Source of the DNA: Reticulitermes speratus
Taxonomy: Eukaryota > Arthropoda > Insecta > Blattodea > Rhinotermitidae
NCBI GenBank assembly: GCA_021186555.1
Contig: JAJKFL010000010.1
Coordinates: 7,483,085 to 7,547,084 of the forward strand
Reading direction: 5' to 3'
DNA: 64,000 bases
A program made the position numbers and the translations under genes. The notes below the pieces were generated by a model that was not told where the DNA came from, did no database searches, and saw nothing but the letters and a program-made list of their open reading frames with translations. Of this stretch, positions 24,990-35,247 are shown one piece after another (the first letter of the stretch is position 1; every line of letters begins with the position of its first letter).

Positions 24990-25055
24990 GATTCGTACAT
25001 ACTTACCGACGTTTCGAAGGATCGTATTACCTCCATCTTCAGAATTTAACAATGC
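24990..25055 (-). repeat. Solitary hammerhead-like arm (GAAACGUC type)
   Basis: Minus strand: CUGAAGA, stem II GGAGG/CCUUC with one G-U pair, GAAAC then GUC, followed by GGUAA. The core is intact by eye but stem I pairing is poor (two G-U pairs). Probably a relic of the 30.5-kb foldback type. Confidence 0.4.
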
Positions 25056-25079
25056 CTTGGACTGCAGTACCCTCGTCCG

Positions 25080-26060
25080 TTAACACCTCAGCAGTTTTTT
25101 ACCTTTATGCACGTTTTTATCATGCCAGAAGATTTAATTCGTGAGCACCGCATGAGAACGTCGAATTTCCTACTGACAGTTACGTTGTAAATGTACTGTG
25201 TTTCTTACGTAATGCCGCTGTGCTACAGCATATTTCCTGTTGCAGACAGTTGACGAAAGATGGCAGAGCCAGTCGGTTGCGGAGAACCTAGGGGTATTCT
25301 TGTGTGAGTGTGCTGACATCTGTAGGGATCCGAAATGAAACAGATATAAACTCCCCCTGTCTTAGCGCGTGGTCTTATCCACCAAATTATAGGTTCTATA
25401 ATCTGTGCTATTCTGCACTGCAGTCTCCGTAATCATTTTTTTCTGACGTTCATCGAGTTGCTGCGAACTGAAAGATCTCGGAGTTTACGCGTTCTCTTGC
25501 GTCTCGTTGGCCAAACGTAAATCTCGATGTGTTATATTATATACGTTTATATTGTAGTGAATTTTTACATTAATTATATACCTTTCCTTCAAAATACTTC
25601 ATATGTGTTATGAACATAATGCCCAAGACCTTAGAAAATATCCCCAAAGCGTAAAACTTCTCACTATGTAATTGTGCCTGGATTTTTAAATAATTTCAAG
25701 AAAAACACCGCAAATGCGAGAATTTTAAATGTGCCTTTCTACGTTTCACACAGGACACACTATAAGATATCCACATATCTCAGCAGCGAACTAATAATGT
25801 ATCATAATCGATATCTCGTAAAAGTCAAATCACGCACAGAACAGCATAAAGTACTTAACTTTCGCTTTCAGTTCCACTTTAACCAAACTTTGTATTGGTA
25901 TGAAATTTCTCACATAATCTAAAGAATCCACGGCGACTGAATTTTAATAAAACTTCCTTGATCTAGACCGGCGAGTAAACCAACGTTTCGAGAATCATCT
26001 CTGTTCTCGTCATCCAAGAACGGACCCGAGGCGTCTCGTTAACTGCATTCCGTTACGGCA
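25080..26060. other. No gene recognised
   Basis: 25975-26035 carries an eroded arm (ACGTTTCGAGAATC ... GATTCTC-like stem ... CATCCAAG) related to the foldback family. Otherwise nothing supported. Confidence 0.35.
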
Positions 26061-26156
26061 AATGTGCTCCACCTTCTATGTGGTGCGGGTAACTTTAGCA
26101 AAATTTGGTCTGTATGCGGGCGACATGAAATTCAATGCACTGAATGAAGAACGAAT

Positions 26157-27520
26157 AAGTATACATACATTTATACTTGTAATTATACCTGTGCACTTTT
26201 GTATACATCACGTGCAATAAGTATACATACGTTTATACTTGTAATTATACCTGTGCACTTTTGTATACATCACGTGCAATAAGTATACATACATTTATAT
26301 TTGTAATTATACCTGTGCACTTTTGTATACATCACGTGCAATAAGTATACATACGTTTATACTTGTAATTATACCTGTGCACTTTTGTATACATCACGTG
26401 CAATAAGTATACATACGTTTATACTTGTAATTATACCTGTGCACTTTTGTATACATCACGTGCAATAAGTATACATACATTTATACTTGTAATTATACCT
26501 GTGCACTTTTGTATACATCACGTGCAATAAGTATACATACGTTTATACTTGTAATTATACCTGTGCACTTTTGTATACATCACGTGCAATAAGTATACAT
26601 ACGTTTATACTTGTAATTATACCTGTGCACTTTTGTATACATCACGTGCAATAAGTATACATACATTTATATTTGTAATTATACCTGTGCACTTTTGTAT
26701 ACATCACGTGCAATAAGTATACATACGTTTATACTTGTAATTATACCTGTGCACTTTTGTATACATCACGTGCAATAAGTATACATACGTTTATACTTGT
26801 AATTATACCTGTGCACTTTTGTATACATCACGTGCAATAAGTATACATACATTTATACTTGTAATTATACCTGTGCACTTTTGTATACATCACGTGCAAT
26901 AAGTATACATACATTTATACTTGTAATTACACCTGTGCACTTTTGTATTCATCACGTGCAATAAGTATACATACATTTATACTTGTAATTATACCTGTGC
27001 ACTTTTGTATACATCACGTGCAATAAGTATACATACATTTATACTTGTAATTATACCTGTGCACTTTTGTATACATCACGTGCAATAAGTATACATACGT
27101 TTATACTTGTAATTATACCTGTGCACTTTTGTATACATCACGTGCAATAAGTATACATACGTTTATACTTGTAATTATACCTGTGCACTTTTGTATACAT
27201 CACGTGCAATAAGTATACATACATTTATACTTGTAATTATACCTGTGCACTTTTGTATACATCACGTGCAATAAGTATACATACGTTTATACTTGTAATT
27301 ATACCTGTGCACTTTTGTATACATCACGTGCAATAAGTATACATACGTTTATACTTGTAATTATACCTGTGCACTTTTGTATACATCACGTGCAATAAGT
27401 ATACATACATTTATACTTGTAATTATACCTGTGCACTTTTGTATACATCACGTGCAATAAGTATACATACATTTATACTTGTAATTATACCTGTGCACTT
27501 TTGTATACATCACGTGCAAT
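26157..27520. repeat. 62-bp satellite, 22 tandem copies
   Basis: Exactly 22 head-to-tail 62-bp units (1364 bp). Each unit starts AAGTATACATAC and ends CACTTTTGTATACATCACGT-GCAAT, with a CACGTG palindrome per unit. Units are nearly identical; most variation is one A/G position (ATACATTT vs ATACGTTT) that follows a three-unit periodicity over much of the array. Confidence 0.98.
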
Positions 27521-27715
27521 AAAAATATACTGATCATAACAGAAAAATTAAAAAAATATATAATTCAGAATCTAGGCTAGGCGTCGCTATTTTTTGGCAC
27601 GTTTTTACAAAATGAATTAGAAATGTAATCACTTTAAAGTTGTACATACCGTGCATGTTTTGGATATTATATACTATAAACCAACAAATATTGCACTATT
27701 ATATATGTATTGTCA

Positions 27716-27758
27716 ACCCTACATATGTTTCGGCTCTGTCTGAGCCATCTTCAGGGGT
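27716..27758 (-). ncRNA. Hammerhead ribozyme motif, element A left arm
   Basis: Type I fold on the minus strand: stem I ACCC/GGGU, core CUGAAGA, stem II GGCUC/GAGCC with a 5-nt loop, GAAA, helix III CAUAUG (palindromic), cleavage triplet GUA. Position 7 (A here) is the tolerant core position. Activity is inferred, not shown. Confidence 0.8.
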
Positions 27759-27826
27759 TACTCTTGATGTGTCCACTAACTGTATCTCTCACTGCATTGT
27801 CTTTGACCCGTATTAGGTTTCTTAAT

Positions 27827-27956
27827 ATCTAGGCACTATACATTGTCTCACTATCTAGGCACTATACATTGTCTCAATATCTAGGCACTATACATTGTCT
27901 CACTATCTAGGCACTATACATTGTCTCACTATCTAGGCACTATACATTGTCTTGCT
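27827..27956 (+). repeat. 26-bp tandem repeat, 5 copies, in loop of element A
   Basis: Unit ATCTAGGCACTATACATTGT + CTCACT, starting at 27827, 27853, 27879, 27905 and 27931. Confidence 0.95.
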
Positions 27957-28048
27957 ATGTACACTGATGCACTTGTGGTTGTGGTTTATTGCACGTTTTC
28001 AATTGACGTTGTTGGTCAGTTTCGGAACATGTGAAATGTGGTCTCGTA

Positions 28049-28091
28049 ACCCCTGAAGATGGCTCAGGCAGAGCCGAAACATATGTAGGGT
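28049..28091 (+). ncRNA. Hammerhead ribozyme motif, element A right arm
   Basis: ACCC, CUGAAGA, stem II GGCUC/GAGCC, GAAA, CAUAUG, UA, GGGU. Same fold as the left arm, on the plus strand. Confidence 0.8.
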
Positions 28092-28240
28092 TGACAATAC
28101 ATATATAATAGTGCAATATTTGTTGGTTTATAGTATATAATATAGAAATGTAATGTAATGTATGCCTCCACAAAATAAACTTCTCACAGGTTTCAATTCT
28201 TTAACCAACAAATGCACCTTTTATTTTCTCACTTCTATCC

Positions 28241-28283
28241 ACCCTGCATATGTTTCGACCGTATTTTGGCCATCATCAGGGGT
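28241..28283 (-). ncRNA. Hammerhead motif, element B left arm, cleavage triplet mutated
   Basis: ACCC, CUGAUGA, stem II GGCC...GGUC (one G-G/G-U defect), GAAA, CAUAUG, but the triplet reads GCA instead of NUH. Predicted not to cleave. Confidence 0.65.
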
Positions 28284-28395
28284 ATACCGATATAGTCACT
28301 TCACTGTTCACTCATTCATTAGGTATTAACGTAGAACATTATGCTGTTTGCAATAATTGGCAGTCACCAATGGCTGGCTAGAAACTGTGATTGTG

Positions 28396-28560
28396 TTTTT
28401 AGCAGTTTCTTCAAGTTTTAAATTTGAACTTGAAGAAACGAAACTGTGATTGTGATTTTAGCAGTTTCTTCAAGTTTTGAATTTGAACTTGAAGAAACTC
28501 TGACTGTATTTTTAGCAGTTTCTTCAAGTTTTGAATTTGAACTTGAAGAAACTCTTATTG
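28396..28560 (+). repeat. Three tandem palindrome-containing units in loop of element B
   Basis: Each unit has TTTTTAGCAGTTTCTTCAAG followed by TTTTGAATTTGAACTTGAAG, so each could form its own small hairpin. Confidence 0.85.
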
Positions 28561-28659
28561 TGTTTTTAGCTATTGGTGACTGCCAATTACTGTAAACAGC
28601 ATAATGTTCTACGTTAATACCTAATGAATGAGTTAACAGTGAAGTGACTATATCGGTAT

Positions 28660-28702
28660 ACCGCTGATGATGACCAAAATACGGTCGAAACATATGTAGG
28701 GT
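28660..28702 (+). ncRNA. Hammerhead motif, element B right arm
   Basis: ACCG, CUGAUGA, stem II GACC/GGUC, GAAA, CAUAUG, UA, GGGU. The cleavage triplet is intact, but the first stem I pair is a G-G mismatch next to the core. Confidence 0.7.
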
Positions 28703-28929
28703 AGATAGAAGTGAGAAAATAAACGGTGCATTCGTTGGTTAAAGAATTGAAACTTACAGCTAAGATGCAAGGTGAACATAACACAAAATTCTCACAGGTT
28801 CTCAAAATTGCTTCAGCGTTATTTCGGCTTTGTAAGGGAAAGCGTTAAAATACATATTTCAAATGTCTACACGGGCAACACAGCAGCGTCCCTTGTCCAC
28901 GAGCTACCGGTTCATCGGACCTGCATTAC

Positions 28930-29726
28930 GGTCTTTCCAGTAAACCTAGCTAAGGGCGTAGAACATTCTACAGCCATGTGCAGTGCTTGCCTTCAAAGGA
29001 CCATTTTCAAGCACATTCTTAGAATATAAGTGAAAAATAAAATTTACACACAATAAAAACACATTTTCCAAAACGAAAACGTTGCTGATTCTTTTCAAAA
29101 GCCCCCCCCTCACTCTCTACCTTAACACCCGTTGTTGTTTTTGAATGAACCAAGACAACCTCCTTCCAATAACTTGTGTAGCAAGGTAACAAGTTTAGAA
29201 TGCTTCTACCTGTGTCTTTTGTAAGAGAAAGTCCCCTTTACTGAACAAAGCGAGGACTCTATGGGCTCACGCACAGCATTATGGGAAAAGCATTTGGTTG
29301 AGAAACGGTTTTTTGCATTTTGTTACTACACAGAAGGATTGATAATTAATTCTGAAACTTATCCATCCGTTCACAAACGAATATTATTATGAGGCAGGGT
29401 TTACAAGAGGGATGCCAATTATAAAGAATGACTTGATGTGGGAAAACTTCCATCAAAACCAGGACTTTCGTTACATTCAGTTTAATCCACCTCAATACAG
29501 CGTGGCTCCTGGTGTCTACTGGGTAATGGAGCATGCAACTACGTAAATGCAGGTCGTTACATGTGTGGTTCTTTTGTCACTACAAAAATGCACTGAATCT
29601 AAAAGCCTACATATTTCAAGACATCATGCAGTACCAACGGAAATGGAGAAAATATATGGCAAAACTTTTAACAGCCTACATTGTTTATATTTAAATAAAA
29701 TAAAAAATTGTTAATTATAAAATGTA
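28930..29726. other. No gene recognised
   Basis: Nothing that I can support as coding or RNA. A short C run lies at 29103. Confidence 0.35.
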
Positions 29727-30027
29727 AAGCAATCCCATTACAGGCCTGGACAGGCCTTTAGGGTTCCAGGAGGTTGAGGCTCCCAGATTTCTAGACAATC
29801 GGCACATGAAGTTGGTAAGGTTGTCAGTCCTATGCACCGGCCGCCTTTACCCCCAGGAAATATTCCTGGTACTCATTTCTGTTAGAGACTGAGTCGACCC
29901 CAGGGCCATAGTGCGACCGAAAGGATTCATGTCAATGAAAAATTCCAATGACACCATCGGGAATCGAACCTGCGATCTTCCGGTTTGTAGCGCAGTGCCT
30001 CAACCAACTGCACCACCGCGTGCTCCC
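29727..30027 (-). repeat. SINE family A, full length
   Basis: Reverse copy of the 19642 SINE: the tail GCAATCCCATTACAGGCCTG is at the left and the tRNA-like head (complement of GCACGCGGTGGTGCAGTTGG) at the right, with box B-like GGTTCGATTCCCG. Confidence 0.9.
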
Positions 30028-30422
30028 AATAGATAATTATATAATTTTTAATAATATGTGTTATAAATTTAAATTTACTTAATTTGTTTAAGCACTTTGT
30101 TTTTCCATCGATCAAGTACCATATCAGACGCCATGTTTTTTTTTGTTCCTATACAAACTGTAAAACGTCAGCTTTTGCTCGCGCTATGTTTACTAAAAAC
30201 CTTCGTTGTCACTGCTTCTAGAAGCTTCTACACTCGAGATGTTGAACGAAATATGACAATCAATAATTATTTATTAAAAAACGGATTTATTTCCTGTTAA
30301 ACGTAATAAGTGAATATGAATCATCCAGCATATTCCTTGAGGTTCGAGCTAACGAGGTAGCTGCGGATGTTTCAGAATAAAAGATCATCTCTGTTGATTT
30401 CAGGCTTCCGCCGCGATGTTGA

Positions 30423-30930
30423 TGAAATCTGCGGTCTTCTGGGTTATTACACGGCGTCGTGTGGTAATTATTTACCGACGTTTCGGGACAACGTATCGGT
30501 CCCATCCTCACGGGTCAAGATTCCGATTATTTACCGACGTTTCGGGACAACGTATCGGTCCCATCCTCACGGGTCAAAATTCCGATTATTTACCGACGTT
30601 TCGGGACAACGTATCGGTCCCATCCTCACGGGTCAAGATTCCGATTATTTACCGACGTTTCGGGACAACGTATCGGTCCCATCCTCACGGGTCAAGATTC
30701 CGATTATTTACCGACGTTTCGGCACAACGTATCGGTCCCATCCTCACGGGTCAAGATTCAGATTATTTACCGACGTTTCGGGACAACGTATCGGTCCCAT
30801 CCTCACGGGTCAAGTTTCCGAGTAGGAATCTTGACCCGTGAGGATGGGACCGATACGTTGTCCCTCAAACATCGGTAAATAATTACCACACGACGCCGTG
30901 TAATAACCCAGAAGACCACAGATTTCAAGA
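30423..30930. repeat. Foldback element with 59-bp tandem hammerhead-like units
   Basis: Arms 30423-30473 and 30880-30930 are inverted (AAATCTGCGGTCTTCTGGGT versus its complement), with ACACGGCGTCGTGTGGTAAT next to the array. Six 59-bp units run from 30474 to about 30827, then one unit in the opposite orientation. Confidence 0.88.
30474..30827 (-). repeat. 59-bp tandem repeat, 6 copies, degenerate hammerhead core
   Basis: Minus strand of each unit reads GACCC, GUGAGGA, stem II GGGAC/GUCCC, GAAAC, GUC, GGUAAAU. It matches the hammerhead layout except that the C of CUGANGA is G (or a G is inserted), which should abolish cleavage. Confidence 0.75.
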
Positions 30931-31204
30931 TCAATCTCCCATTTTTGGCTGTCCAGTATCAACCGAGCGGACGACGTGATCTGGAGACACCAAAACATGA
31001 TGAAAAGACCAACAGAATCTTCAAGATAAAAAAAGAACAGACTTTAACCAACTAAACCTTAACAGTTCATCATTGTAATGCTGATGAATCAACCAGCTCT
31101 GTGCTAAAGGATCCATTCCAGCAGTACGAATTAATGCATTCGCAGTTATCTTCCACAATACGATGACACGTCATTCCCTGGTGAGAATAATAAACTATAA
31201 TGTA

Positions 31205-31763
31205 TACAGGCTGGGTGGGAAGTAAGTAGGCATTAAATAACTGTCGAGGCACACGATACGTACGGTGTTAGAGAAAGACTTGAATTTTCGCCCGTGGAAA
31301 CCGCATTACGTGCAGGAGCTGACACCTGAAGACTGTGACCGCAGAATGGAATATGGGGAGTTGATGGTGGGTTCGCACGAGGATTGGCCACAACTGTTTG
31401 AAAACATTCTCTGGAGCGACGAGGCCTTTTTCCATATCGGCAGTTTCGTCAATCGACATAATTGCCATTACTGGGCGGCACACGATCCCGAAGTGACGGT
31501 GGAGAAGATGCAAAATCGTCCAAAAGTGACCGTGTGGTGCGGAATGACGGCCACTAGGGTCATCGGCCCATATCTTCTGCATGACACCATGAATGCCGAC
31601 CGCTACCTTCAGATGCCGCCGGTGCCTACATTGAATTTTAAGCTCTGCGTCCATATTCCCATTTAAAAAGGTACATGTAAAAATTATTTTCATTATCTTT
31701 GCATTGGAAATATAGAGGTTATAACCATTTCGCAATGCCTACTTACTTCCTACCCACCCTGTA
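31205..31763 (+). mobile_element. mariner/IS630-like element, internally deleted, 559 bp
   Basis: TIRs TACAGGCTGGGTGGGAAGTA and TACAGGGTGGGTAGGAAGTA, flanked by TA. Both continue AGTAGGCATT. Confidence 0.82.
31265..31666 (+). pseudogene. mariner/IS630-type transposase fragment
   Basis: Frame reads NILWSDEAFFHIGSFVNRHN, PKVTVWCGMTATRVIGPYLL and MNADRYLQM, the region around the first catalytic Asp (WSDE) of IS630/Tc-like transposases. It is cut off N-terminally and loses the remaining catalytic residues before the stop. Confidence 0.78.
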
Positions 31764-31874
31764 TATATATATGACTATAATAACCCCCAGTACTATTAAA
31801 AGTTCAACTAGAGAAGGGGATAAAAAGGACTAGACAAGAAAAGGCACACAGAAAATTCTAATAGCTAACAAGTA

Positions 31875-32058
31875 AAGTCGAACCCGGTTATAACGACATC
31901 GGTTTAGGCGCACCTCGTTTATAGCGTCAGCTATGCTGTGCTACCAATTAATTCCTCACTGTTAACCATAACATTGTACTACGCGGTTATAACAACACTC
32001 GTTTATAACGACACAAAATGTTCAGTCCCACTCATGACGTTATATACGTGTGCGACTG
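31875..32058. mobile_element. GGTTATAACG pogo-like MITE, copy 1
   Basis: Ends GTCGAACCCGGTTATAACGA and its degenerate complement, flanked by TA. Interior shares TAATTCCTCACTGTTAACCA with copies at 34980 and 52502. Confidence 0.8.
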
Positions 32059-32339
32059 TATTTTCTGCATTTACTGTCCGATTTGGGTGATATTCGATAC
32101 GAGGAATTGGCATCTGAGTTTCGTGAAAAAAGGAGCATATAGTGACTAGGTTAGGGTTGGGCACGTAGCACGGAGGAACTACAAAATGGATACAGAAGAG
32201 TAACACAGTGCATCATAAGGAAATAGGTTACAGTGGTCGTAGTTGTATAGGTAGGTTGGTGGGCTGTTGTGAATGCGTTGATGAAAATTCGGGATTTATA
32301 AGAGGCAGAGAATCTCCTGACTGGCTGAGAAACTGTCAG

Positions 32340-32627
32340 TAAGGTAAAGGTAAAGTTCACCGTAGAACAGGCCACGAAGGCCCAGAGGGGAGTAGAGGTA
32401 TAACTCTACTCTTTCTTTAACCTCGGCGCTAGATGGGGGTGGTTGGTCAACGCCACGCCCTGGCCGCTTTACCCCCAGGAATGACCCGTTACCCATTGTA
32501 CAGGAGGCTGGGTAGGCCCCAGGGCAGGTCTGGACGGGTGCTGAAAGTCTCGCCCCCACCGGGATTCGATCCCCGGACCGTACTGCTCGTAGCGAGTCGC
32601 TATACCGACTACGCTATCCCGGCCCAC
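32340..32627 (-). repeat. SINE family B, full length, inside a LINE 3' tail
   Basis: Complete copy with TACC-type tail (AAGGTAAAGGTAAAG) and tRNA-like head. Flanked by GAGAAACTGTCAG / GAGAAACTATCAG (32327-32339, 32628-32640). The flanking GGGCTGTTGTGAATGCG resembles the LINE end at 49736. Confidence 0.9.
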
Positions 32628-32640
32628 GAGAAACTATCAG

Positions 32641-33168
32641 TTTCTCAATAAAGACTGATCCACTAAGTTTATTGGTATAAGTCCTTGAATGGGGGATCAG
32701 GCCACATCGTAGCAGGGAGTCTGGTAAGGCCAGAAGTTCAAACCGACAGTTCATTCTGTCGTATTAATAAGGTATCGTTTTATCTGCAGTCATCACCTTT
32801 ACGTATTAGGTCAATGGTCACGCCCCTGATCATGCTACTTGCGTAAACCGTGGCTCTTTACATTGCAAAGCGCGCCTCCGAGAGTCCCAAGTGCTACTGA
32901 CAGGCCAGGGCATTGATCTGGCAGGTGGTGCAGTGTCGCTCCAGATAAACATCAAACAGTGGCCTTACAGTCTTCGGTGAAGACGATTTTAAACTTCCAT
33001 TCTGCATTAAACATAGACAAGCACTTCCGATCAAGAAATGCGGAGGCAACCAAATGTGATTCTTATACAGAGTTGTCCAGTGGAAATATAATTAGATGAT
33101 TCCGCTCTTCTGCGATATCAAGGTGAATCATACGAATATGACAGGCAACGTACGTATAAAAGTAATAT
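32641..33168. other. No gene recognised
   Basis: The start is the rest of the LINE tail split by the SINE; the remainder is unassigned. Confidence 0.35.
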
Positions 33169-33657
33169 TAAGACGCGTTCGCGTAACCATTGTTTCCTTG
33201 GAAAAGCAATAAGTATTATATATTCTGAGTGTGTGTCTGTAGCTTTAGTTATCCAGCATTCAAAGTGCATGCGCCGTATTATGTCACGTGTGGTCTGTCT
33301 GGCTTTACCATATTTTTCCACATTATCTCATAAACGGCAGGATTTTCGAAAATAAAAACACTTAACATAAAATGTGTTTTGATTTTCTCTACAATTTTTG
33401 TCTGAAAAATTTGTCTTTTTAAGAAGAATTCGACGGGATATTATCATAAATGTACTTAGGTCTTCATGTAAAGTAGCCGTTATTCTTGTCAGATTTTAAT
33501 GAAATTTGAATTTTCTCGACAGATTTTCGAAAAATTCTCAAATATCGAATTTCATGAAAATTCATCTAGTGGGAGCCGAGTTGTTCCATGCGGACAGTCT
33601 GACAGACAGGCGAAGCCAACAGTCGCTTTTCGCAATTATGCAAACGCGCCTAAAAAC
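33169..33657 (+). mobile_element. ~490-bp TIR element (AGGCGCGTTCGC family), copy 2
   Basis: Left end TTAAGACGCGTTCGCGTAAC, right end GCAAACGCGCCTAAAAA, so the termini are inverted repeats. Same internal landmarks as copy 1. Confidence 0.78.
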
Positions 33658-33809
33658 GGAATACTCAGCCACACTGCTACGTAAACCTCAAAAACTTGAA
33701 TTAGAATTCTGTAATTGTGATTTGAATTGTAACATTTTTTTTTTCGTGACTAGAGCGTAATATGCGATAAACCACGAAAACTCCCGAAGTAAGACGGATG
33801 GCCACGCGT

Positions 33810-34025
33810 TGCACGATCTGCTTCGATACCTAGCAGGGGCAAAGGTCTTTCTCCTTGCCAACTCGTCCGCCCAGCCTTGTGTTCAACGGGTACTGCGTCT
33901 CTTTCTCTTGTGGCAAAGCGGCCGGATCGTGAACTTAGCCATTCACACCCACAGTCGTTAAACGTGCGTTGAACGCTACGTCTACTCCTGCATACGCCTT
34001 AATGGCTTAGTTCTGCAACACCTGT
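33810..34025 (+). repeat. SINE family B, eroded partial copy
   Basis: TTCGATACCTAGCAGGGGCA ... CAACGGGTACTGCGTCTCTT ... CTACTCCTGCATACGCCTTA follows the order of SINE B elements but is heavily mutated. Confidence 0.55.
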
Positions 34026-34055
34026 AAAGGGACATTATGGGGGCACACGACATAA

Positions 34056-34334
34056 AGGTAAAGGTAAAGGTCAAGTTCTCCCTACAACGGGTCATAAAGG
34101 CCCAGAGGGGGAGTAGAGATGTCGATCTACTCTTTCTTTAACCCTGGCACTAGATAAGGGTGGGTGGTCAACTCCAAGCCCCGGCCGCTTTACCCCCGGG
34201 AAAGGGACACGGTACCCATTGCATAGGAGGCTGGGTGGGCCCCAGGGCCGGTCTGGACGGCTGCGAAAAATCTCGCCCCCCACCGGGATTCGATCCCCGG
34301 ATCGTCCAGCCCGTAGCGAGTCGCTATAACCGAC
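34056..34334 (-). repeat. SINE family B, full length
   Basis: Tail TAAAGGTAAAGGTAAAGGTC at the left, tRNA-like head with GGGATTCGATCCCCGGATCG at the right. Confidence 0.88.
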
Positions 34335-34979
34335 TGACATATTCAATATAAATAACTAGTTTTACCCGTGAGAATAATTCGCACTTACAAACAGTAAAAT
34401 ATTTAATCAACAAGAATTACAGCATCTTAATCTTAATGAAGATTTAAAATTGTACTTACTAATGCTTGATGCTGGGTAATTTATTTCGGAGATCAACGGA
34501 TCAGAAGCAACGTGTAAATAAGAAAGAGCAGCTTTCTACCACATTTAAATAAGAATCAAATTATTAAAATCAACAGTCCTGAATCCTGCCTCAGAGGTCA
34601 AGGGAAGTACATGAAATATATTAACGTCCCTTGGTTTCCGTTTGAGGCAGCACTGTCAATTTACGGTTTAATTTTTTGTTAAAAAACAATTTTGAAAAGA
34701 AATTATTAAAAACAAAGGAAATTGCCAATAATGCAGAATCACAAGCTTTCTAGAGACGTTTGTCTTGAAAATATATGTTTGGTAGTTCAGTAGATCATGA
34801 CGCTCCAAACAAACCTTGCCGTATTAAATAGCTGATGATATACAGACAGGGAAGATGATAAATGCGTATAAAATTTTAGAGTGGAATCTTTTGAAAAATG
34901 CCAACTTCGGAACACCGGAAAAGATAGAGGATGATATTAGAATGGATGATAGGGGTGTGTTGCGAGGAAGGATGAAATA

Positions 34980-35149
34980 CAGTCAAACCCGGTTATAACG
35001 ACACTTCGTCTATAGCGTCAGATATTCTGTGGTACCAGTTAATTCCTCACTGTTAACCATAACATTATTCTGCTCGGTTATAACAACACTCGTTTATAAC
35101 GACACAAAATATTCAGTCCTCTTCATAACGTTATAACCGAGTTCAACTG
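34980..35149. mobile_element. GGTTATAACG pogo-like MITE, copy 2 (170 bp)
   Basis: TIRs CAGTCAAACCCGGTTATAAC and the complement of GTTATAACCGAGTTCAACTG, flanked by TA on both sides. Confidence 0.87.
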
Positions 35150-35247
35150 TACTTAGATTACAGGAAAACATCCAGCAAGAGATGCAAATACAAAGCAGAA
35201 TATATGAAGATGTAACAAAGTTTTATATGCGTAAAAACGAATAAGGA

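Larger units (their letters stand above)
27630..28143. mobile_element. Hammerhead foldback element A (514 bp)
   Basis: Flanked by an 11-bp duplication AGAAATGTAAT (27619-27629, 28144-28154). Long arms at 27666-27760 and 28047-28141 are near-perfect inverted repeats. The outer left end carries the complement of ATGCACGGTATG. The loop contains five 26-bp repeats. No ORF. Confidence 0.88.
28193..28788. mobile_element. Hammerhead foldback element B (596 bp)
   Basis: Flanked by a 12-bp duplication TTCTCACAGGTT (28181-28192, 28789-28800). Arms 28193-28375 and 28570-28752 are inverted. The loop holds three copies of a unit with its own palindrome (GTTTCTTCAAGTT ... AACTTGAAGAAAC). The right end has ATGCAAGGTGAA, a variant of the family end motif. 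Confidence 0.88.
26060..28925. mobile_element. hAT-type MITE copy 3, expanded by a satellite and two insertions
   Basis: Left part (26060-26156) and right part (from 28789) match the MITEs at 18006 and 23396. The interior holds the 62-bp array (26157-27520), a foldback element inserted at 27630 and a second inserted at 28193. Outer boundaries are estimated because the ends are degraded. Confidence 0.7.

Noticed and set aside
26157-27520. CRISPR array
   Set aside because: Units are contiguous identical repeats without unique spacers, in a eukaryotic context; this is a satellite.
30367-30841. Two 140-150-codon frames with repeated peptide units
   Set aside because: They are the translation of the 59-bp tandem array in two frames; the repeat is better explained as RNA/foldback sequence.
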